The translations under genes and the position numbers were made by a program. This document shows positions 1 to 7,903 of a stretch of 44,530 bases of DNA, one piece after another. The number at the start of each line of letters is the position of its first letter. The first letter of the stretch is position 1. This DNA is from Myxococcota bacterium. GTDB taxonomy: Bacteria; Myxococcota_A; UBA796; CAJQPC01. Where the stretch lies: positions 1 through 44,530 of the forward strand of contig JAKLKD010000024.1 in NCBI GenBank assembly GCA_023150845.1. Direction: 5' to 3'. A model generated the notes under the pieces. It had not been told where the DNA came from. It did not search any database and saw only the letters and a list, made by a program, of their open reading frames with translations.

Positions 1-1
1 G

Positions 2-514
2 CCGCCTGCGGAGCCCGCGCCGCCCGCCGAGCCCGCGCCGCCCGCCGAGCCCGCGGCGAAGTCCTTCCCGCTCAGCCTCGCCGAGCGCCCGGAGGGTCTG
101 GGCGTCGGTGTGCTCCTCGGGGCGCCGACGGGGCTCAGCGTGGCCTACCGCCTCGACGACCCGCGCCACGCCTTCGCCGCGGGCCTCGCCTGGAGCGTGT
201 CGAGCCGGGACGTGCAGCTCCACCTCGACTACCAGCTCGTGCTCAAACGATACGAGACCGAGGAGGTGGACACCGTCGATTTCCCGCTCTACGTCGGCAT
301 CGGCGCCCGCTTCCGCGCCGGGGACAGCCCCTACAGAAATGACCCCAACCTCGGCCTGCGGGTGCCCGTCGGCGTCGCGGTCCACCCCAAGACCGTGCCC
401 ATCGAGGGCTTCGTCGAGCTCGCGCCCATCGTCGGGCTGTTCCCCGACACGACGGTCTACCTGGACGCGGCCTTGGGGGCGCGGGTGTATTTTGGGGTCA
501 ACTCGATGAAGTGA
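2..514 (+). CDS. Outer-membrane beta-barrel-like protein, 5' end missing
   Basis: The reading frame is open from base 2, so the gene begins before the window; the GTG at 110 is an internal codon and not the start. The visible part is a Pro/Ala/Glu linker followed by about 130 residues of alternating hydrophobic and polar strands (LGVGVLLGAP, FPLYVGIGARFR, LGLRVPVGVAV, VYLDAALGARVYF). Gly and aromatic residues mark the strand ends. This resembles small outer-membrane barrel proteins of the DUF3996 / BAPKO_0422 type. The ligand is unknown. The stop codon sits in one arm of a hairpin shared with the convergent aminotransferase gene. The family call is by pattern only; another eight-stranded barrel family is possible. 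Confidence 0.6.
   Translation, partial: PPAEPAPPAEPAPPAEPAAKSFPLSLAERPEGLGVGVLLGAPTGLSVAYRLDDPRHAFAAGLAWSVSSRDVQLHLDYQLVLKRYETEEVDTVDFPLYVGIGARFRAGDSPYRNDPNLGLRVPVGVAVHPKTVPIEGFVELAPIVGLFPDTTVYLDAALGARVYFGVNSMK
11..55 (+). repeat. 18-bp tandem repeat coding a Pro/Ala/Glu linker
   Basis: Two full copies (11-28 and 29-46) and a half copy (47-55) of an 18-base unit encode a PAEPAP-type stretch. It lies in the partial first gene and looks like a flexible periplasmic linker ahead of the barrel domain. Confidence 0.7.
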
Positions 515-536
515 ACTTGTTCATTGAACACGTTCA
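512..536. terminator. Hairpin spanning two convergent stop codons
   Basis: Bases 512-522 and 526-536 pair in 10 of 11 positions around an ATT loop. The TGA of the upstream gene (512-514) and the TGA of the minus-strand aminotransferase (534-536) are the outermost bases of the two arms. There is no clear U-tract, so its role as a bidirectional terminator is inferred from position and symmetry. Confidence 0.45.
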
Positions 537-1742
537 TCTCAACACCCCCACCGCCTCCTCCACGGCGCCGAGCACCGCGGTCGCCTCGGCCACGGCGTTC
601 GGCCAGTGGGGCGCGAAGCGCAGGGCGCCGTCGGGGGTGGCGCAGATGACGCCGCGGGCGCCCAAGGCGGCGGACAGCGCGGCGGCGGTGAGGCCCGGCG
701 GGGGCAACACGGAGAGGATGCCCGAGCGGGCGTCGGGCTCGACGGCGCGGAGGCTCGTGAAGCCGAGGGCCTGAAGGCCGGGCTCCAGAGCGTCGTGGTA
801 GGCCTGGATGTGGGCGTAGATGGTCGGGATACCCAGCTCCAGCAAGGGCTGGATGCCCGCCTCCAAGGCCACGAAGCCGAGGCTGTCCTGGGCGCCGCCC
901 TCCAAGAAGTCGGCCTGGGCGCGCACGGGGCGGTCGTAGCGCAGGGCGTCGGGGCCCTCAAAGAGGAAGCTCGTCGCCTGCTCGTGGGAGAGCCAGCCCG
1001 CGAGCAAGGGGCGCAGGGCCCGCACCCGCGACGGCGCGATGTACAAGAAGGCGTTGCCGTCGGTGCCCATGAGCCACTTGTGGCTGCCGCAGGTGAGGTA
1101 GTCCACACGCTCGGCGAGGCCGTCCAGGGGCACCACGCCCGCGGCCTGGATGGCGTCGACGAAGAGCTCGGCGTCATAGCGGCGGGCCAGGGCCGAGAGC
1201 TCGTGGAGGGGCATCCGCAGCCCGGAGCGGAACTGCACGGCGCTCACGGCGATGAGGCGCACCCCGCCCTTCCGTAAGGCGTCCTCAACCCTGCCGAGGC
1301 CGTCGCCGCTGCCATCGCCGAAGCCGTCGAGGGGCAGGCGCTCCAGGCGCAGGCTGTGGGCGGCGGCGGCCTGCTGCCACGGCGTCACGTTCGCCGGGAA
1401 CTCTCCGGCGAAGGTCAGCACCCGCTCCCCGGCCCGCCAGGGCAAGGACACCGCGACGTCGATGACCCCTTGGGTGGTGTTGGGGCGTAAGGCGAGGTCC
1501 CGGGCCGTGGCGCCGATGAGCCCAGCGAGGCGCTCCTTGAGGCGGTCACGCTGGAGCATAAACCGGGGGAAGGCCCCGGAGCCCTGCTCAGCCCAGACCG
1601 CCAGGGCCTCGGTCACGGCGGCGGTGACGAGGGCGCTCGGCGGGGAGATCCCGGCGTGGTTGAGGTAGACCGCGGCGGCGAGGCTCGGGAAGAGCGCGCG
1701 GTCGCCGAGGGCGGGGGGCGGCAGGGTCGGGTTCAGGGGCAT
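534..1742 (-). CDS. PLP-dependent class V aminotransferase family protein
   Basis: This 402-residue protein has the fold-type I, class V aminotransferase / cysteine desulfurase layout. It starts with the substrate-side motif LNHAGISPP (about residues 28-36). The pyridoxal-phosphate pocket motif VDAIQAAG follows (Asp196 and Gln199), and the Schiff-base lysine is in GSHKWLMG (Lys222). The C-terminal small domain is complete. No active-site Cys loop of a true desulfurase is evident, so an isopenicillin-N-epimerase-like, kynureninase-like or other class V activity is more likely; the substrate cannot be read from sequence. It is transcribed divergently from the gamma-glutamyltransferase-like gene and converges on the upstream barrel gene. 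Confidence 0.85.
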   Translation of the reverse strand: MPLNPTLPPPALGDRALFPSLAAAVYLNHAGISPPSALVTAAVTEALAVWAEQGSGAFPRFMLQRDRLKERLAGLIGATARDLALRPNTTQGVIDVAVSLPWRAGERVLTFAGEFPANVTPWQQAAAAHSLRLERLPLDGFGDGSGDGLGRVEDALRKGGVRLIAVSAVQFRSGLRMPLHELSALARRYDAELFVDAIQAAGVVPLDGLAERVDYLTCGSHKWLMGTDGNAFLYIAPSRVRALRPLLAGWLSHEQATSFLFEGPDALRYDRPVRAQADFLEGGAQDSLGFVALEAGIQPLLELGIPTIYAHIQAYHDALEPGLQALGFTSLRAVEPDARSGILSVLPPPGLTAAALSAALGARGVICATPDGALRFAPHWPNAVAEATAVLGAVEEAVGVLR

Positions 1743-1821
1743 ACGCTCGCTCTAACCCGCGACGCGGAGCCCTGGGCGCGGCGGCGCTCAGGCGGTTACT
1801 GCGGGGGTCTGGAGGTCCATC

Positions 1822-1860
1822 ATGGCCGACATCAGGTCTTCGCTTCGGTGCAACCTATGA
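1822..1860 (+). CDS. 12-codon leader ORF coupled to the GGT-like gene
   Basis: An ATG at 1822 follows a strong Shine-Dalgarno GGAGG (1811-1815) by six bases. It opens a frame encoding MADIRSSLRCNL and stops at TGA 1858-1860. That stop overlaps the ATG of the next gene (1857-1859) as ATGA. The main gene has no Shine-Dalgarno of its own, so translation probably enters through this leader. Alternatively a frameshift, biological or from assembly, split the true N-terminus. Confidence 0.45.
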   Translation: MADIRSSLRCNL

Positions 1861-3338
1861 GAGGCGGCGCCGTCGCCGGGGGCAGCCCCATCACCGTCGA
1901 GGCGGGCCTGCACGCCCTGCGCCTTGGCGGGAACGCCATCGACGCCGCCGTCGCCGCGCAGCTCATGGCCTGCGTCGCCGAGCCCGCGCTCACCGGCCTC
2001 GGTGGGTCAGGCATCGCGACGATCCGCGTCGGCGGCGAGGTGATGGTCTGTGACCTCTTCTCCGACTTCCCCCGGCGCGGCGCCCCGCTCAAGCCGATGT
2101 GGGAGTGCCCCGTACACTTTGGGCCCACGACGCAGATGTTCCACTCCGGGCCCGGGGCGGTGGCCGTCCCCGGCGTTCCTGGTGGGCTCTGGCTGATGCA
2201 CGAGCGCTTTGGCCGGGTGCCGATGCCGCTCCTCGCCGCCCCCGCCGCCGCCGCCGCCCGGGCGGGGGTGACGATGTTGTCCACCCACGCCATCGTCTTC
2301 CGGGTGCTGCACAAGGTGCTGTCCTCGACGCCGGAGATCGCCGCGCTGTTCTGCCCCGACGGCGCGCCCCTCACCGCCGGGTCGCTGTACAAGAACGCCG
2401 ATCTGGCCGACACGATCGAGCGTTTCGCCGTGGAGGGCCCCGAGCCCTTCTACCGAGGGGACATCGCCCAGGCGCTCTTGAAGACCCTCGGCGACGAGGG
2501 CAACCTCAGCCTGGATGACCTCGCGGGCTGGCGGCCTCAGCTCCGCCCGGCCTTGGCGCTCCGTTACCGCGACGCGACCATCTACATGCCCGGCCCGCCG
2601 AGCCAAGGTGGCGTCTTGACCCTGCGCGCCCTGCGTGAGCTGGAGCGCGCCGGTCCTTTGCCCACCCCCGACGGCGCCGCCCACGTCCAGCGCCTCGCCG
2701 AGGCGATGTCCGCCGCCGAGCAGGCCAAGGAGCACCCCTGGCCCGAGGCGCTGTTCTCCGAGGGCCTCGTCACCCGCTACGTCGGGCCTGGCCTCACCAC
2801 CCACATCTCCACGGTGGACGCCGAGGGCGACGCCGTCGCCATCACCACCTCGTTGGGGGAGACGGCGGGGGTCGTCGTCAAGGGGACGGGGGTCATCCTC
2901 AACAACCTGCTCGGCGAGGCCGACGTCAACCCGCCGGACTACCCCCGCCCACCCGGCGCCCGGCTGATGACGATGTGTACGCCGACCCTGGTGGACTCGC
3001 CCCAGGGCCGCTACGCCTTAGGCACCGGGGGGTCGAGCCGCATCCGCTCGGCGCTCCTGCACGGCGTCGTGCACCTCGTCGATCACGGCCGCTCCCCCGC
3101 CGCCGCCACGGCCGCGCCGCGCTGCCACATGGAGTCCGGCGAGCTGGCCATCGAGCTCGCCGACCGCCCGGACGGCGCCGAGTCCGCCTTGCGTGAGGTC
3201 TTCCCCAAGCTCGTGCCGTTCGGGGAGCGCGCCTTGTACTTCGGCGGCCTACACATCGCCGCCCGCACGGCCGAGGGCTTCGCCGGGGCCGGTGACCCCC
3301 GGCGCTCGGGGTCGTTTGGGCTGTTGAGCATGAGCTGA
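1857..3338 (+). CDS. Gamma-glutamyltransferase-like Ntn hydrolase
   Basis: The 493-residue product matches the gamma-glutamyltranspeptidase superfamily, which self-cleaves at a threonine and hydrolyses or transfers gamma-glutamyl groups. The N-terminal signature (GGSPITVEAGLHALRLGGNA) opens the protein. The autocleavage and nucleophile motif LTTHIS is present near residue 315, followed by the small-subunit motif GVVVKGTGVILNN and the C-terminal GGSSRIRSALLH. No signal peptide is seen at this start, which suggests a cytoplasmic enzyme. A longer in-frame reading from 1656 adds low-complexity sequence running antisense to the aminotransferase and is rejected. The ATG at 1857 has no Shine-Dalgarno but overlaps the stop of a 12-codon leader ORF. 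The substrate could differ from glutathione, for example another gamma-glutamyl or acyl amide. Confidence 0.85.
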   Translation: MRGGAVAGGSPITVEAGLHALRLGGNAIDAAVAAQLMACVAEPALTGLGGSGIATIRVGGEVMVCDLFSDFPRRGAPLKPMWECPVHFGPTTQMFHSGPGAVAVPGVPGGLWLMHERFGRVPMPLLAAPAAAAARAGVTMLSTHAIVFRVLHKVLSSTPEIAALFCPDGAPLTAGSLYKNADLADTIERFAVEGPEPFYRGDIAQALLKTLGDEGNLSLDDLAGWRPQLRPALALRYRDATIYMPGPPSQGGVLTLRALRELERAGPLPTPDGAAHVQRLAEAMSAAEQAKEHPWPEALFSEGLVTRYVGPGLTTHISTVDAEGDAVAITTSLGETAGVVVKGTGVILNNLLGEADVNPPDYPRPPGARLMTMCTPTLVDSPQGRYALGTGGSSRIRSALLHGVVHLVDHGRSPAAATAAPRCHMESGELAIELADRPDGAESALREVFPKLVPFGERALYFGGLHIAARTAEGFAGAGDPRRSGSFGLLSMS

Positions 3339-3377
3339 GCGGCGGGGGCGGCTCTGCCGCGCCAGAGTTATGCGGAT

Positions 3378-4487
3378 GTGGTTCAACCTCTGTCGCTGAG
3401 CCGCGAAGTGTCCACGCCCCTCCTGCCCGCTGACGCCAGCTCTTACGCTGCGCTCCTGGACTCGCTCAAGCGCCGCGTCCACGACGCGCGCCGTCGGGCC
3501 ATCGCCGCGGCGAACCAAGAGCTGATGACGCTCTACTTTGAGGTGGGCCAGTCCATCGTCGCCCGGCAGGCCGAGGAGGGCTGGGGGGCGAAGGTCATTG
3601 ACCGCCTGGCGAGAGACCTACAGGCGGCTTTCCCCGACATGGACGGCTTCTCGCCGCGTAACCTCCACCGAATGCGGGCGTTCTACCTGGCTTGGGGCGA
3701 GGTTGAGCCGGGTGAAGAGAAGAAACTGCCACAGGCTGTGGCAAAATTGCCCTGGGGTCACAACACCCTGCTGTTGGAGAAGCTCCGAACCCCGTCCCAG
3801 AGGCTGTTCTACGCCGAACGCTCTCTGCAACACGGCTGGAGCCGGGCCATCCTGAGCCTTCAGATCGCCGGGCAGCTCCACCGCCGCGAGGGCATGGCCG
3901 TCACCAACTTCCCAGCGCTCTTGCCCCCACCCGACTCCGACCTCGCGCTGCAAGCCACCCGCGACCCCTATCTCTTCGACTTCTTGACGTTGCACGCCAG
4001 CGCCAACGAGCGCGACATCGAGCGGGCGCTGATGCAGCACATCGAGCGCTTCTTGTTGGAGCTCGGCGCGGGCTTCGCCTTCATCGGGCGGCAGGTCGCC
4101 GTGGACATCGGCGGCGAAGACCACAAGATCGACCTCCTCTTTTACCACCTGCGCCTCAGAAACTACGTCGTCATCGAGCTCAAGGCCCGCCCCTTTGACG
4201 GACGGGACGTGGGTCAGCTCAACATGTACTTGTCTGCGGTGGACGACCAGCTTCGGCAGCCCACAGACGGCCCGACGATCGGCCTGCTCCTGTGCCGCGG
4301 AAAGAACCGCGTGAAGGCCGAGTACGCCCTGCGAGGGCTGATGCGCCCCATCGGCGTCGCCGACTGGGAGACCCAGCTCGTCGAGAGTCTGCCCGAGGAG
4401 CTCGCCGGGAACCTGCCGAGCGTCGCCGAGCTTGAGCGGGAGCTCTCCTTCGCGACCCTCAACGACGAGCCCCCCGACGCCCCCTGA
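3378..4487 (+). CDS. YhcG-type PD-(D/E)XK nuclease (DUF1016 family)
   Basis: This 369-residue protein has the two-part YhcG layout. The N-terminal helical domain (about 25-190) carries the family phrases ANQELMTLYFEVGQSI and LPWGHN. The C-terminal PD-(D/E)XK nuclease domain has Asp252 in KIDLLFYH and the E-L-K triplet at 267-269 in YVVIELKA, then GQLNMYL. The catalytic residues are intact, so it should be an active DNA nuclease. Members often sit beside type I restriction systems; here it is solitary among housekeeping genes. The GTG at 3378 has only a weak ribosome-binding site, and a GTG at 3408 is an alternative start. A 17-base perfect palindrome (3727-3743) lies inside the coding region before LPWGHN. 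Confidence 0.85.
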   Translation: MVQPLSLSREVSTPLLPADASSYAALLDSLKRRVHDARRRAIAAANQELMTLYFEVGQSIVARQAEEGWGAKVIDRLARDLQAAFPDMDGFSPRNLHRMRAFYLAWGEVEPGEEKKLPQAVAKLPWGHNTLLLEKLRTPSQRLFYAERSLQHGWSRAILSLQIAGQLHRREGMAVTNFPALLPPPDSDLALQATRDPYLFDFLTLHASANERDIERALMQHIERFLLELGAGFAFIGRQVAVDIGGEDHKIDLLFYHLRLRNYVVIELKARPFDGRDVGQLNMYLSAVDDQLRQPTDGPTIGLLLCRGKNRVKAEYALRGLMRPIGVADWETQLVESLPEELAGNLPSVAELERELSFATLNDEPPDAP

Positions 4488-4517
4488 CAGGCCCTCGACA
4501 ACCCCCGGAGCCCGCGG

Positions 4518-4526
4518 TGCTACCTT
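4518..4526 (+). promoter_or_regulatory. Possible extended -10 promoter of lipoprotein gene
   Basis: TGC-TACCTT resembles an extended -10 element (TGn plus hexamer), 22 bases before the ATG at 4548. A TCGACA hexamer ends at 4500, a spacing that is long (20) for this -10. A similar TGC-TATCCT occurs before the radical SAM gene. Assigned by eye only. Confidence 0.3.
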
Positions 4527-4547
4527 GACGGGAGCCCTGGAGTCTCC

Positions 4548-5567
4548 ATGTCCCCGCTGATGCTCTCGTTTCTCGTCGCCTGCGGCAAAGATGAGGTCAC
4601 CGACACCGCGCCGCCGCCCCTCGTCGCGCCGCCCAGCCCCGCCGCGGCCTTGTGGTGGGTGACGACTGAAGGGGACGTCTACACCTTCGACCCGGGCGAC
4701 GAGGCGCCGGTCTTGGCGCACTCCCAAGGGGACCTCACCATGGCCCGGCCCGGCGACGGCGAGAGCGTCGTGCTGCTCTCCAAGAGCCGCCGTGAGGTCA
4801 CCCTCGTCGGGCGTGAGGACCTCAGCCACACCACCGTCGACCTCCCCCGCGAGGCCCTCGAGGCGACCTGGTGCGGCGGGAAGGCCTGGGTCGTGCTCAC
4901 GAACTACGGCCTCGCCGTGGTGAACCCCGCGGGCGACGAGGAGGCCGAGTGGCCGCCGCCGAGCAGCGACACCTGGGGCGCGGGGAAGTACCTCTACCTC
5001 GGCGCGTCCGGCCGTAAGCTCTACGCGAGCTGGAACGCCGGGGATCGTGATCACTCCGCCTACTTGGACGTCTTGACCTGCGACGCCGACAGCACGCCCA
5101 CGACCCTCGCCGAGACCAACGACGTCGGCCCCCTGCGCTTCGTGAACGAGCGGGTCGTGCTCGCCTGGAGCTTCTGGGACAACGGGGCCTTCGGCGGCGT
5201 CAAAGAGATCGACCCCACGAGCGGTGAGGTCGCCGTCGCCTACACGAACGACGACTGGGGCGTCGGCGCCTGGTCCGGGGCCATCGGCGGCGACCAGGTG
5301 CTCCGCCTCTGGGACGAGGTGAGCCTCGCCCAAGAGCTGCGCCGGATCGACCCCAGCGCCAGCGTCGATGAGGCCCTCACCCTGCCCGTGACCCTCGCCC
5401 AGGAGCGCTACGGCCACGCCTTTCGTACGGGCGTAGACGGCGGCGACGCCGAGCTCTGGGTGGCGGTGGAGGGCGGCGGCGTCGCCGGGGTGCGCCTGCG
5501 CGACGGCGAGGTGTCCGAGCCGACGGTGATCACCGGCGATCCGGTCCTCTACGTCGCGTTCCGCTGA
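4548..5567 (+). CDS. Surface lipoprotein, probable beta-propeller-like, unknown function
   Basis: The 339-residue product begins MSPLMLSFLVAC, a type II signal with lipobox LVAC whose lipidated cysteine would be residue 12. A Pro-rich spacer (TAPPPLVAPPSP) follows. The rest is a string of short beta-rich blocks (WWVTTEGDVYTFDPG, AWVVLTNYGLAVVNPAG, LWVAVEGGGVAGVRL) like blades of a WD40/PQQ-type propeller, but no named family is recognised. No earlier in-frame start exists, so the signal is genuinely short and lacks the usual basic N-terminus. A GGAG precedes the ATG. It lies alone between the YhcG gene and the reductase. Confidence 0.7.
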   Translation: MSPLMLSFLVACGKDEVTDTAPPPLVAPPSPAAALWWVTTEGDVYTFDPGDEAPVLAHSQGDLTMARPGDGESVVLLSKSRREVTLVGREDLSHTTVDLPREALEATWCGGKAWVVLTNYGLAVVNPAGDEEAEWPPPSSDTWGAGKYLYLGASGRKLYASWNAGDRDHSAYLDVLTCDADSTPTTLAETNDVGPLRFVNERVVLAWSFWDNGAFGGVKEIDPTSGEVAVAYTNDDWGVGAWSGAIGGDQVLRLWDEVSLAQELRRIDPSASVDEALTLPVTLAQERYGHAFRTGVDGGDAELWVAVEGGGVAGVRLRDGEVSEPTVITGDPVLYVAFR

Positions 5568-5588
5568 GCCCCGGCGCGGCCTGACGCG

Positions 5589-5609
5589 GGTTAGGGGACA
5601 CCCCCAACC
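5589..5609 (+). other. Hairpin upstream of the reductase gene
   Basis: GGTTAGGGG and CCCCCAACC flank a four-base loop and pair at eight of nine positions. The structure sits between the lipoprotein stop and the Shine-Dalgarno of the reductase gene. It could end the first transcript or lie in the leader of the second. No U-run follows. Confidence 0.3.
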
Positions 5610-5629
5610 ACGACGCGACAGGAGCCCCC

Positions 5630-6655
5630 ATGGAGTACCGCAACCTCGGCCAGTCCGGCCTCAAGGTCTCGACCCTCTGCCTCGGCGCCATGACCTTCGG
5701 CGAGGCCGATGAGAAGTCGATGATGCACAAGGTCGGGTGTGATGAGGACACCTCACACCAGCTCATCGAGCGCGCCTTGGAGGCGGGGATCAACTTCCTC
5801 GACACGGCGAACATCTACGGCCAGGACGGCCTCTCCGAGCGGGTGATCGGCGCCTGGTTCGACAAGTCTGGCCGCCGGGACGAGCTGGTCTTGGCCACGA
5901 AGTTCCGCTTCCGCACCGCGCCCGGGCCCCTGGGCGCCGGGGCCTCACGCCGCCACATCATCCGGGCCTGCGAGGACAGCCTCCGCCGCCTGCGCACCGA
6001 CCGCATCGACCTCTACCAGATCCACATGCAGGACAACGACACCCCCGAGGAGGAGACGCTCCGCGCCTTGGACGACCTCGTGCGCCAAGGAAAGGTGCTC
6101 TACCTCGGCGCGAGCAACTACGCGGCCTACCGCCTCGTGGACTCCTTGTGGCGCTCGAAGAGCCTCGGGCTTGAGCGTTTTGTCGCGCTGCAGATGCAGT
6201 ACAGCCTCGCCGTGCGTGACCTGGAGCGGGAGCACATGCCCCTGGCCCGGCAGTGGAACCTCGGCGTCATCCCCTGGTCGCCGCTCGCGGGCGGGTTCTT
6301 GTCGGGCAAGTACCGCCAGGGCCAGCCGCCCCCGGACGGCAGCCGCCTCACGCGCTGGAAGGAGTGGCTCACCCGCTACGACAACCCGCGCTGCTGGGGC
6401 ACCATCGAGGCGCTCATCGCCGTCGCCGCCGAGCTCGACGCCACGCCGTCCCAGGTCGCCTTGGCCTGGCTCCTGCACAAGCCCGCCGTGACCTCGGTGA
6501 TCTTCGGCGCCCGCAGCGTCGAGCAGCTCAACGACAACCTCAAGTCCTCCGAGCTTAAGCTCAGCGCCGCCCAGCTCACCCGCCTCGACGACGCCAGCGC
6601 CTTCGAGCTCGGCTACCCCTACGACTTCATCAAGCGCATCTCCGGCGCCTGGTGA
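5630..6655 (+). CDS. Aldo/keto reductase
   Basis: This 341-residue NAD(P)H-dependent oxidoreductase has a TIM-barrel aldo/keto reductase fold. The catalytic tetrad is complete: Asp58 and Tyr63 (FLDTANIYG), Lys91 (LATKF) and His132 (YQIHMQD). The cofactor-binding end includes VIFGARSVEQLNDN. The N-terminus (MEYRNLGQSGLKVSTLCLG) and an insertion around GEADEKSMMHK match the family of voltage-gated-channel-beta-like or Tas/YhdN-type reductases. The physiological carbonyl substrate is unknown. The start is supported by CAGGAG followed by CCCCC and the ATG. The gene appears monocistronic, followed by a strong inverted repeat. Confidence 0.9.
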   Translation: MEYRNLGQSGLKVSTLCLGAMTFGEADEKSMMHKVGCDEDTSHQLIERALEAGINFLDTANIYGQDGLSERVIGAWFDKSGRRDELVLATKFRFRTAPGPLGAGASRRHIIRACEDSLRRLRTDRIDLYQIHMQDNDTPEEETLRALDDLVRQGKVLYLGASNYAAYRLVDSLWRSKSLGLERFVALQMQYSLAVRDLEREHMPLARQWNLGVIPWSPLAGGFLSGKYRQGQPPPDGSRLTRWKEWLTRYDNPRCWGTIEALIAVAAELDATPSQVALAWLLHKPAVTSVIFGARSVEQLNDNLKSSELKLSAAQLTRLDDASAFELGYPYDFIKRISGAW

Positions 6656-6695
6656 TCGTCGCGGCGTGACGCCATGACCGGCGTCTGTCACCCGT

Positions 6696-6723
6696 TCGAC
6701 GCAGAGCGAATGTTCTGCGTCGA
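6696..6723. promoter_or_regulatory. Perfect 10-bp inverted repeat between reductase and transporter genes
   Basis: TCGACGCAGA and its exact complement TCTGCGTCGA are separated by eight bases. There is no U-tract, so it may be an operator for the downstream transporter or a Rho-assisted terminator of the reductase transcript. A lone CTGTCAC (6685-6691), resembling half of a Pho box, lies just upstream; one half-site is not evidence of PhoB control. Confidence 0.4.
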
Positions 6724-6781
6724 CGCTTGAGGGGAGGGCCTCAGCGCGCATATCGTGGGGGTCCACGAGCCAGGAGCCCCC

Positions 6782-7903
6782 TTGACGGCCAACGCCGAGG
6801 TCGCGTCCCGCAGCCCCGAGAGCACCTTCTCTTTGGCGGTGCTCCAAGACCTGTTCTTGGACTTGTTCGTCAAGGACCGCGCCTTCCTCGCTGTGGTCGC
6901 GGTGGCCTTCGTCGCCTGCGCGGTGGTGCTGCCGTACCCCGAGGCCGCCCGCTGGCTCGGCTTCGCCTTGGCGACCTACTCCGCCGTCGGCAACGACAGC
7001 ATCCAGACCATCGGCACCTTCATCGCCTCCAACAGCACGACGCACTGGGCGAAGCTGTGGCTGTTCATCGCCGGCATCTGGGTGGCGACGATCGCGTGGT
7101 CGTGGGTGAACTACAGCGGCGACATCTCCTTCGAGCGCCTCACGGCCAAAGGTTTTGAGACCGCGCCCGCGAGCTTCTCGTACCTGCAGATCGCCGCGCC
7201 GGTCGTGCTGCTCATCCTCACCCGGCTCAAGATGCCGGTGAGCACAACCTTCTTGTTGCTGAGCGGCTTCTCGACGAGCGCGACGGGCATCTGGGACATG
7301 CTCGTCAAGAGCGTGAGCGGCTACGGCGTCGCGTTCATCACGGCGTTCGGGCTGTGGATGCTGCTGAGCCGGGCCTTCCAGCGCTGGTTCCAGGGCGAGG
7401 CCCACCCCGGCTGGCGCGTCGGGCAATGGATCTCCTCGGGGCTCCTCTGGAGCGTGTGGATTCAGCAAGACGCGGCGAACGTCGCGGTGTACCTGCCGCG
7501 GCAGATCACGGCGACGGAGCTCATCCCGGTCTTGGTCTTGCCCTTCTTCGGCCTCGGGCTCTTGTTCTGGCAGGGCGGCGAGAAGATTCAGCAGGTGGTC
7601 AACGAGAAGTCTGAGGTCGTGGACGTGCGCCCGGCCACGGTGATTGACTTCGTCTACGCGATCATCCTCTACGTCTTTAAGGAGCTCTCCAACGTGCCGA
7701 TGAGCACCACCTGGGTGTTCATCGGGCTCTTGGGCGGCCGTGAGCTGGCGATGGCGCTCCGCCGTGTGGGCGACTACGACGCGCGCCAGGCGGCCGGGCT
7801 CTTGGCGAAGGACCTCACCCTCGCGCTCATCGGCCTCGCGGTGTCCATCCTCATCGCCCTGGCCGTGAACGACGCCTTGCGGGCGAGCGTCCTCGGCGGA
7901 TGA
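6782..7903 (+). CDS. Multi-pass membrane protein, PiT-like transporter
   Basis: The 373-residue product has about ten hydrophobic segments and two related halves. Each half carries a motif like those of PiT phosphate permeases: GNDSIQTIGTFIAS near the start (compare GANDVANAFGT), then PVSTTFLLLSGFS and PMSTTWVFIGLLGG (compare PISTTH). The repeated P-x-STT and the GND motif suggest a divergent inorganic-anion/sodium symporter; the substrate is inferred. A TTG start at 6782 is chosen because it is preceded by CAGGAG-CCCCC exactly as in the upstream reductase gene; a GTG at 6755 has no such site. It overlaps the downstream methyltransferase by ATGA. Confidence 0.6.
   Translation: MTANAEVASRSPESTFSLAVLQDLFLDLFVKDRAFLAVVAVAFVACAVVLPYPEAARWLGFALATYSAVGNDSIQTIGTFIASNSTTHWAKLWLFIAGIWVATIAWSWVNYSGDISFERLTAKGFETAPASFSYLQIAAPVVLLILTRLKMPVSTTFLLLSGFSTSATGIWDMLVKSVSGYGVAFITAFGLWMLLSRAFQRWFQGEAHPGWRVGQWISSGLLWSVWIQQDAANVAVYLPRQITATELIPVLVLPFFGLGLLFWQGGEKIQQVVNEKSEVVDVRPATVIDFVYAIILYVFKELSNVPMSTTWVFIGLLGGRELAMALRRVGDYDARQAAGLLAKDLTLALIGLAVSILIALAVNDALRASVLGG

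Noticed and set aside
6685-6691. Pho-box half-site CTGTCAC upstream of the PiT-like gene
   Set aside because: Only one 7-base half-site is present and the next 11-base register does not match, so it is insufficient for a PhoB site.
5945-7468. Minus-strand open frame of about 500 codons opposite the reductase and transporter
   Set aside because: It spans an intergenic region and two genes with clear motifs, and has no recognisable domain.
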